64,000 nt of DNA from Mycobacterium sp. PS03-16. GTDB lineage: Bacteria; Actinomycetota; Actinomycetes; Mycobacteriales; Mycobacteriaceae. Location: the NCBI RefSeq assembly GCF_004570325.1, contig NZ_SPQO01000004.1, positions 177,377 to 241,376 on the forward strand, written 5' to 3'. The position numbers and the translations under genes are program-made. Of this stretch, positions 58,487 through 64,000 are shown in pieces. Each line of letters opens with the position of its first letter. Position 1 is the stretch's first letter. Below the pieces are notes generated by a model, which was not told the origin of the DNA, made no database searches, and worked only from the letters and a program-made list of their open reading frames with translations.

Positions 58487-59224
58487 GTGTACCGAGTCTT
58501 TGAAGCGCTCGACGAGCTGGGGGCCATCGTCGAGGAAGCCCGCGGCGTGCCGATGACCGCCGGATGCGTGGTGCCCCGCGGTGATGTTCTCGAGCTGATC
58601 GACGACATCAAGGACGCCATCCCCGGTGAGCTCGACGACGCCCAGGACGTGCTCGACGCGCGCGATTCGCTGCTGCGCGACGCCAAGGAGCACGCGGACT
58701 CGATGGTCGGCAACGCCCGCAACGAGGCCGAGTCCATGGTCAACCACGCCAGGGCCGAGGCCGACCGGCTGCTCGCCGACGCCAAATCGCAGGCCGACCG
58801 CATGGTGACCGAAGCGCGCCAGCACAGCGAGCGGATGGTCGGCGAGGCGCGCGAGGAGGCCTCCCGGGTGATGGCCACCGCCAAGCGCGAATACGACGCC
58901 AGCACCGGACGCGCCAAGTCCGAGGCCGACCGTCTCATCGAGAGCGGCAACCTGGCCTACGAAAAGGCCGTGCAGGAGGGCATCAAGGAACAGCAGCGGC
59001 TGGTGTCGCAGACCGAGATCGTCGCCACCGCGACGGCCGAGGCCACCCGGCTGGTCGACTCGGCCCACGCCGAGGCCGACCGCCTGCGCGGCGAATGTGA
59101 CATCTACGTCGACAGCAAGCTGGCCGAGTTCGAGGACTTCCTCAACGGCACGCTGCGCTCGGTCGGCCGCGGCCGCCATCAGCTGCGCACCGCGGCAGGC
59201 ACGCACGACTACGCGGCGCGGTAG
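58487..59224 (+). CDS. sepIVA: Septation protein SepIVA (DivIVA-like)
   Basis: A 245-residue coiled-coil protein. The N-terminal DivIVA-type segment MYRVFEALDELGAIVEEARG is followed by a long heptad-like region (about 55-215) with repeated EADRLLADAKSQADRMV-type units. It corresponds to Rv2927c and M. smegmatis SepIVA, needed for septation and placement of cell-envelope precursor synthesis. GTG 58487 after CTGGAGGG. Next gene, YceD-like, after 60 bp. Confidence 0.92.
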   Translation: MYRVFEALDELGAIVEEARGVPMTAGCVVPRGDVLELIDDIKDAIPGELDDAQDVLDARDSLLRDAKEHADSMVGNARNEAESMVNHARAEADRLLADAKSQADRMVTEARQHSERMVGEAREEASRVMATAKREYDASTGRAKSEADRLIESGNLAYEKAVQEGIKEQQRLVSQTEIVATATAEATRLVDSAHAEADRLRGECDIYVDSKLAEFEDFLNGTLRSVGRGRHQLRTAAGTHDYAAR

Positions 59225-59284
59225 GCCGACCGCCCGTCCGGCGGCTCGCCGCCCCCGTCGGTCTGCGCCGTAAACTCAGACGTT

Positions 59285-59854
59285 ATGGCGTCGCACGGTA
59301 AAGCAGCACAGTCGCCGCTGCTGCTCAACATCTCCCGGCTCGGCCGGCGGCCCGGCACGATGATGACGGTCGCGCAGACCGTGCCGAGTCCGTCGCGCAT
59401 GGGCCTCGACCTGATCGGCATCGCCGAGGGAGCGCCGCTGGAGCTGGACCTGCGGCTGGAGTCGGTGTCCGAGGGGGTGCTGGTGACCGGCACCGTGTCG
59501 GCCCCGACCACCGGTGAGTGCGCCCGCTGCCTGACGCCGATCACCGGTGAGGTGTCGATCGACCTCACCGAGCTGTTCGCCTACCCCGACAGCACCACCG
59601 ACTCGACCACCGAGGAAGACGAGATGGGCCGCGTCGGGGCCAGCGGGATACCCGAGACCATCGACCTCGAGCAGCCGATCATCGACGCGGTCGGCCTCGC
59701 GCTGCCGTTCGCCCCGCTGTGCGGACCCGACTGCGCCGGGCTGTGCGCCGAATGCGGCGTCGCGCTGGCCTCCGCCGAACCCGGGCACCACCACGAACAA
59801 GTCGATCCACGCTGGGCCAAGCTGGCCGGGTTGCTGGAACGAGACGAGAAGTGA
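59285..59854 (+). CDS. YceD/DUF177 family protein
   Basis: A 189-residue protein of the YceD family, linked to 23S rRNA and large-subunit biogenesis. It has four cysteines in two close pairs near the C-terminus ([13 protein letters not shown]) and one pair in [10 protein letters not shown]. It corresponds to Rv2926c. In many bacteria rpmF follows; here rnc follows with a GTGA overlap (59851-59854), so the unit joins two RNA-processing functions. ATG 59285. Confidence 0.9.
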   Translation: MASHGKAAQSPLLLNISRLGRRPGTMMTVAQTVPSPSRMGLDLIGIAEGAPLELDLRLESVSEGVLVTGTVSAPTTGECARCLTPITGEVSIDLTELFAYPDSTTDSTTEEDEMGRVGASGIPETIDLEQPIIDAVGLALPFAPLCGPDCAGLCAECGVALASAEPGHHHEQVDPRWAKLAGLLERDEK

Positions 59855-60543
59855 CGCTGGATCGTTCGCCCCTGCTGGCGGCCCTGGGCGTCACACTGCC
59901 CGACGAGTTGCTCACCGTCGCCCTCACCCACCGCAGCTACTCCTACGAGAACGGCGGGCTGCCGACCAACGAGCGGCTGGAATTCCTCGGCGACGCCGTG
60001 CTCGGGCTCACCGTCACCGAGGAGCTCTACCGCCGCCACCCCGACCGGTCGGAGGGCGATCTGGCCAAGCTGCGGGCCAGCATCGTCAACACCCAGGCGC
60101 TGGCCGACGTCGGGCGCAAACTGTCCGACGCCGGCCTGGGCGCCTACCTGCTGCTGGGCAAGGGCGAGGAGCACTCGGGCGGCGCCGACAAGTCCAGCAT
60201 CCTGGCCGACGGCGTCGAATCCCTGCTCGGCGCAATCTATCTCGAGCACGGGCTGACCGGTGCCCGCGAGGTGGTGCTGCGCCTGTTCGCCGAACTCCTC
60301 GACACCGCCCCGACGCTCGGCGCCGGCCTGGACTGGAAGAGCAGCCTGCAGGAGCTCACCGCGGCGCGCGGGCTCGGCGCGCCCACCTACGCGGTCACCT
60401 CGACCGGCCCGGACCACGACAAGGAGTTCACCGCCTCGGTGATCGTCACCGACATCGAGTACGGCAGGGGCGTCGGCCGCACCAAGAAGGAGGCCGAACT
60501 CAAGGCCGCGGCGGCGGCCTGGTCGGCGCTGAGCAATGCCTGA
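59851..60543 (+). CDS. rnc: Ribonuclease III
   Basis: Cleaves double-stranded RNA, including rRNA precursors. The 230 residues contain the signature [14 protein letters not shown] (about 43-56), the second acidic site in [15 protein letters not shown], and a C-terminal dsRNA-binding domain ([31 protein letters not shown]). GTG 59851 overlaps the YceD stop. mutM follows after 19 bp. Confidence 0.96.
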   Translation: MTLDRSPLLAALGVTLPDELLTVALTHRSYSYENGGLPTNERLEFLGDAVLGLTVTEELYRRHPDRSEGDLAKLRASIVNTQALADVGRKLSDAGLGAYLLLGKGEEHSGGADKSSILADGVESLLGAIYLEHGLTGAREVVLRLFAELLDTAPTLGAGLDWKSSLQELTAARGLGAPTYAVTSTGPDHDKEFTASVIVTDIEYGRGVGRTKKEAELKAAAAAWSALSNA

Positions 60544-60562
60544 CCGAGCGGTCTGAGCCACC

Positions 60563-61420
60563 ATGCCCGAACTCCCCGAGGTGGAGGTGGTGCGCCGGGG
60601 CCTGGACGCCCACGTCACCGGCAAGTCGATCGCCGCGGTGCGGGTACACCATCCGCGCGCGGTGCGCCGTCACGAGGCCGGCGCGAACGATCTGACCGCC
60701 CGGCTGCTCGGTGCGCACATCACCGGCACCGGCAGGCGCGGCAAGTATCTGTGGCTGACACTCGGGGACGGCACCTCGCTGGTCGTGCATCTGGGGATGA
60801 GCGGGCAGATGCTGCTCGGCCCGATCCCGAAGACCGATCATCTGCGGATCGCCGCGGTGCTCGACGACGGGACGGCGCTGAGCTTCGTCGATCAGCGCAC
60901 GTTCGGAGGCTGGCTGCTGGCCGATCTGGTGACCGTCGACGGCACCGACGTTCCGATGCCCGTCGCGCATGTCGCCCGGGACCCTCTTGACCCGCGGTTC
61001 GACCCCGAGGCCGTCGTGACGGTGTTGCGCGGCAAGCACTCCGAGATCAAACGCCAGCTGCTCGACCAGACGGTCGTGTCGGGCATCGGCAACATCTACG
61101 CCGACGAGGCGCTGTGGCGCGCGAAGATCAACGGCGCCCGGCCGGCGTCGGCGCTGACCCGTCGGCAGCTGCGCGAACTGCTCGCCGCGGCGGCCGAGGT
61201 GATGACCGAGGCGCTCGGCCAGGGCGGTACCTCGTTCGACTCGTTGTACGTCAACGTCAACGGCGAGTCCGGGTACTTCGACCGGTCGCTGGACGCCTAC
61301 GGCCGCGAGGGGGAGCCGTGCCGGCGGTGCGGGGCGGTCATGCGTCGGGAGAAGTTCATGAACCGGTCCTCGACCTACTGCCCGCGCTGCCAGCCGCGTC
61401 CCCGGGCGCGCCGCACCTGA
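60563..61420 (+). CDS. mutM: Formamidopyrimidine-DNA glycosylase
   Basis: Removes 8-oxoguanine and FaPy lesions and nicks the site. The 285-residue protein begins [14 protein letters not shown] with catalytic Pro2 and Glu3, has the helix-two-turn-helix ([17 protein letters not shown]), and ends with a four-cysteine zinc finger ([20 protein letters not shown]). Complements MutT1 at 33 kb in the oxidised-guanine pathway. Corresponds to Rv2924c (fpg). ATG 60563. Confidence 0.96.
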   Translation: MPELPEVEVVRRGLDAHVTGKSIAAVRVHHPRAVRRHEAGANDLTARLLGAHITGTGRRGKYLWLTLGDGTSLVVHLGMSGQMLLGPIPKTDHLRIAAVLDDGTALSFVDQRTFGGWLLADLVTVDGTDVPMPVAHVARDPLDPRFDPEAVVTVLRGKHSEIKRQLLDQTVVSGIGNIYADEALWRAKINGARPASALTRRQLRELLAAAAEVMTEALGQGGTSFDSLYVNVNGESGYFDRSLDAYGREGEPCRRCGAVMRREKFMNRSSTYCPRCQPRPRARRT

Positions 61421-61453
61421 CTGGCGGCGACACAACGCGCCGACTGTTGCGCC

Positions 61454-61512
61454 GCGAGACTGAAACGTCGCAGGGGGCTACTCGCACTTTCCCTGCGTCA
61501 CGTCAGTCTCGC
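61454..61512. repeat. Large imperfect intergenic palindrome between mutM and osmC
   Basis: GCGAGACTGA (61454-61463) and CGCAGGG (61469-61475) pair with CCCTGCG (61491-61497) and TCAGTCTCGC (61503-61512), leaving a five-base internal mismatch and a 15-base loop. It fills much of the 145-bp gap. The form suits a cruciform or stem in RNA; it may be a dispersed mycobacterial repeat, which cannot be tested here. No T-run. Confidence 0.55.
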
Positions 61513-61565
61513 GCCCGGCGGCGGTGACGGGAATGCCGGTCCGGTGACCGTTGTAGAAAGAGACC

Positions 61566-61982
61566 ATGACGGATCTGTGGGTGGAGCGCACCGGGGTGCG
61601 CCGCTATACGGGGCGCAGCTCACGCGGCGCCGAGGTGCTGATCGGCTCCGAGGACGTCGAGGGGGTGTTCACCCCGGGCGAGTTGATGAAGATCGCGTTG
61701 GCCGCGTGCAGCGGGATGAGCAGCGATTCGCCGCTGCGCCGCCGCCTCGGCGAGGATTACCAGGCCACCATCCGCGTCTCCGGCGCCGCCGACCGGGACC
61801 AGGAGCGCTACCCGCTGCTCGAAGAGGTCCTCGAGGTGGACCTGTCGGACCTGTCCGACGACGAGGTCACCCGCCTGCTCACCGTCGTCGAGCGGGCCAT
61901 CGACCAGGTGTGCACGGTCGGGCGGACGCTGAAGTCGGGCACCAAGGTGGCGTTCGAGGTGCGTGATGTCGGTCGCGCCTGA
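61566..61982 (+). CDS. OsmC/Ohr-family protein
   Basis: A 138-residue OsmC-like protein, the family of thiol peroxidases that reduce organic hydroperoxides. The two conserved cysteines are in [14 protein letters not shown] (about residue 51) and [11 protein letters not shown] (about residue 119); Arg in [10 protein letters not shown] is probably the third key residue. ATG 61566 follows AGAAAGAGA. Corresponds to Rv2923c. Its end overlaps the acyP start by 17 bp. Confidence 0.88.
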   Translation: MTDLWVERTGVRRYTGRSSRGAEVLIGSEDVEGVFTPGELMKIALAACSGMSSDSPLRRRLGEDYQATIRVSGAADRDQERYPLLEEVLEVDLSDLSDDEVTRLLTVVERAIDQVCTVGRTLKSGTKVAFEVRDVGRA

Positions 61983-62253
61983 CGTCGTGCGGCTGACCGC
62001 CTGGGTGCACGGCCACGTGCAGGGCGTCGGTTTCCGCTGGTGGGTGCGGTCGCGGGCACTGGAACTCGGGTTGGCCGGATTCGCCGCCAACAAGCCCGAC
62101 CGCCGCGTGCAGGTGGTCGCCCAGGGCCCGCGGGCGGACTGCGAGCGGCTACTGGACCTGCTGCAGGGCGGGGACACCCCGGGCCGGGTCGACACCGTGG
62201 TCGCCGACTGGTCCGACGCGCGCGATGACGTCACCGGGTTCACCGAGCGCTAG
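61966..62253 (+). CDS. acyP: Acylphosphatase
   Basis: Hydrolyses acyl phosphates. The 95-residue protein carries the acylphosphatase signature [20 protein letters not shown] (about 16-35), with catalytic Arg in VGFR and Asn in [12 protein letters not shown] 61966 (MSVAPD) is preferred over GTG 61963; either overlaps osmC. Corresponds to Rv2922A. smc follows after 15 bp in the same direction, suggesting one transcript. Confidence 0.94.
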   Translation: MSVAPDVVRLTAWVHGHVQGVGFRWWVRSRALELGLAGFAANKPDRRVQVVAQGPRADCERLLDLLQGGDTPGRVDTVVADWSDARDDVTGFTER

Positions 62254-62268
62254 GTAGTCTGGCACGTC

Positions 62269-64000
62269 ATGCATCTCAAGAGTCTGACGCTGAAGGGCTT
62301 CAAGTCCTTCGCTTCGCCGACGACTCTGCGCTTCGAACCGGGTATCACCTGCGTGGTCGGCCCGAACGGGTCGGGCAAGTCGAACGTCGTCGACGCGCTG
62401 ACCTGGGTGATGGGCGAGCAGGGCGCCAAGACGCTGCGCGGCGGCAAGATGGAGGACGTCATCTTCGCCGGGACGTCCTCGCGGGCGCCGCTCGGCCGCG
62501 CCGAGGTGACGCTGACCATCGACAACTCCGACAACGCGCTGCCCATCGAGTACTCCGAGGTGTCGATCACCCGGCGGATGTTCCGCGACGGCGCCGGTGA
62601 GTACGAGATCAACGGCAGCAGCTGCCGGCTGATGGACGTGCAGGAACTGCTCAGCGACTCCGGGATCGGCCGGGAGATGCACGTCATCGTCGGCCAGGGC
62701 AAGCTCGCCGAGATCCTCGAGTCGCGCCCCGAGGACCGCCGCGCGTTCATCGAGGAGGCCGCCGGCGTCCTCAAACACCGCAAGCGCAAAGAGAAGGCGG
62801 TGCGCAAGCTCGACTCGATGCAGGCCAACCTGGCCCGGTTGACCGACCTCACCACCGAGTTGCGCCGTCAGCTCAAACCGCTGGGCCGGCAGGCCGAGAT
62901 GGCGCGGCGGGCCCAGACCATCCAGGCCGATCTGCGCGACGCCCGGCTGCGGCTGGCCGCCGACGACCTGGTGACCCGCCGCTCGGAGTTCGACAACACC
63001 AACCAGGCCGAGACGCTGCTGCGCCGCGAATACGACGAGATCACCTCCCGGCTGGAGATCGCGACCGCGGAACTGAGCGGGCACGAGGCCGCGGTCGCCG
63101 ACCTGTCCGAGCGCGCCGACGTCGCCCAGCAGACCTGGTTCCGGCTCTCCGCGCTGGCCGAACGGGTGAGCGCGACGGTGCGCATCGCCGCCGACCGGGG
63201 CCAGCGGCTGGAGGACGAGCCCGAGATGTCCACCGGCCGCGATCCCGACGAACTGGACGCCGAGGCCGACGAGGTCGCCGCCCACGAACAGGAACTGCTG
63301 GCCGAGCTCGCGGAGTCGCGGACCCAGTTGGAGTACGCCCGCGCCGAACTGAGCGAATGCGAACGGCTCGCCGCCGAGGCCGAACGTGCCCACCTGGCAG
63401 CCGCCCGGGCCGAGGCGGACCGCCGCGAGGGGCTGGCCCGCCTCGCCGGGCAGGTCGACACCATGCGCACCCGGGTGGAGTCCGTCGACGAGACCGTCGT
63501 GCGCCTGACCGTGGGCATCGAGGAGGCCGCGGCCAAGGCCCAGCACGCCAAGGCGGAGTTCGAGACGGTGCAGGGCCGGGTCGGCGAACTCGATGCCGGG
63601 GAGGTGGGCCTCGACGACCACCACGACCGGACGGTGGCCGCGCTGCGCCTCGCCGACGAACGGGTCGCCGAACTGCAGGCCGCCGAACGCGCCGCCGAAC
63701 GGCAGGTCGCGTCGCTGCGCGCCCGCATCGACGCGCTGTCGGTGGGGCTGGACCGCCGTGACGGCGCCGCGTGGCTGCAGAAGAACCACAGCGGCGCCGG
63801 GATCTTCGGTTCCGTCGCCGAGCTGCTCAAGGTGCGCCCCGGTCACGAGGTCGCGGTCGCGGCGGTGCTCGGTGCGGCGGCGGACGCGCTGGCCGCCGAG
63901 GACTCCGGTGCCGCGCGCGCCGCGGTGGCCGCGCTCAAGGAGTCCGACGGCGGGCGGGCGGCGATCATGCTCGGCGACTGGCCCGAGCCGCCGGCTGCGG
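62269..64000 (+). CDS. smc: Chromosome segregation ATPase SMC, 3'-truncated by the window edge
   Basis: Condensin ATPase for chromosome organisation. The frame is open from ATG 62269 to the window end: 577 codons plus one base of an expected length near 1,200. Walker A is [14 protein letters not shown] (about 32-45). [15 protein letters not shown] and [16 protein letters not shown] are SMC-specific. A long coiled coil runs from about 170 to 490, and the hinge begins at [14 protein letters not shown] (about 506-519). ATPase C-lobe and signature motif lie outside the window. The Mg2+-binding and hinge halves seen here look intact. Confidence 0.96.
   Translation, partial: MHLKSLTLKGFKSFASPTTLRFEPGITCVVGPNGSGKSNVVDALTWVMGEQGAKTLRGGKMEDVIFAGTSSRAPLGRAEVTLTIDNSDNALPIEYSEVSITRRMFRDGAGEYEINGSSCRLMDVQELLSDSGIGREMHVIVGQGKLAEILESRPEDRRAFIEEAAGVLKHRKRKEKAVRKLDSMQANLARLTDLTTELRRQLKPLGRQAEMARRAQTIQADLRDARLRLAADDLVTRRSEFDNTNQAETLLRREYDEITSRLEIATAELSGHEAAVADLSERADVAQQTWFRLSALAERVSATVRIAADRGQRLEDEPEMSTGRDPDELDAEADEVAAHEQELLAELAESRTQLEYARAELSECERLAAEAERAHLAAARAEADRREGLARLAGQVDTMRTRVESVDETVVRLTVGIEEAAAKAQHAKAEFETVQGRVGELDAGEVGLDDHHDRTVAALRLADERVAELQAAERAAERQVASLRARIDALSVGLDRRDGAAWLQKNHSGAGIFGSVAELLKVRPGHEVAVAAVLGAAADALAAEDSGAARAAVAALKESDGGRAAIMLGDWPEPPAA

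Overview
The window looks like the chromosome of a fast-growing mycobacterium (Mycolicibacterium/Mycobacterium). It is very GC-rich, uses many GTG starts and 4-bp stop/start overlaps, and has characteristic genes: fbiD (F420), HupB with a PAKK-rich tail, SepIVA, an LppZ-like lipoprotein, LipN, actinobacterial PfkA and a DsbA-like/VKOR pair. Gene order follows, in inverted orientation, M. tuberculosis H37Rv from Rv3010c (pfkA) to Rv2922c (smc). Locus names are recalled, not searched. Species was not determined. No insertion sequence, prophage, CRISPR array or rRNA was seen, and no gene-free stretch exceeds about 270 bp.

Layout. 1-2.4 kb: the end of pfkA, then gatB. 2.4-10.7 kb: an accessory eight-gene catabolic island absent from the H37Rv order as recalled. 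It comprises a DUF1214 protein, a TIM-barrel protein, a sulfotransferase, an LLM oxidoreductase, a crotonase, an ACAD10/11-type dehydrogenase, an APH-like kinase and an SDR. Two similar palindromes (TTCTCG-N5-CGnGAA) lie in front of its three transcription units. 10.7-13.3 kb: LppZ-like, DoxX and CFP6-like genes. 13.3-21.1 kb: branched-chain amino acid and serine synthesis, with ilvB-ilvN-ilvC behind a leader-peptide attenuator, then serA and leuB. 21.1-26.3 kb: variable genes (membrane protein, amidohydrolase, ABM monooxygenase/MarR pair, MFS transporter, lipase). 26.3-29 kb: an FAH-family enzyme, gltX, tRNA-Gln and tRNA-Glu. 29-32.8 kb: an LtbR/NdgR-like IclR regulator, leuCD and hupB.

32.8-43.6 kb: mutT1, ppk1, fbiD, gpsA, a PLP lyase, ddl, a DUF3515 protein, a stand-alone AsnC effector domain, thiL, ung, two proline/serine-rich lipoproteins and rpmB. 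43.8-52.7 kb: a FakA-like protein, recG, an exported HNH-family protein, two aldo/keto reductases, lipN, and DsbA-like/VKOR. 52.7-57.2 kb: pyc, rsmD, coaD. 57.2-58.3 kb: a hemerythrin-like gene behind a good SigF-type promoter, and a STAS protein. They sit where M. tuberculosis carries the PDIM/PGL lipid locus. 58.5-64 kb: sepIVA, a YceD/DUF177 protein, rnc, mutM, osmC, acyP and the first part of smc.

The housekeeping part is conventional. The most interesting features are the eight-gene island with its shared operator and unusual active sites, the ilvB attenuator, the SigF-linked hemerythrin/STAS insertion, several well-formed operators (MarR, IclR), and odd translation starts (rsmD at CTG, lipN/AKR sharing CATG, a lipoprotein start inside a hairpin).
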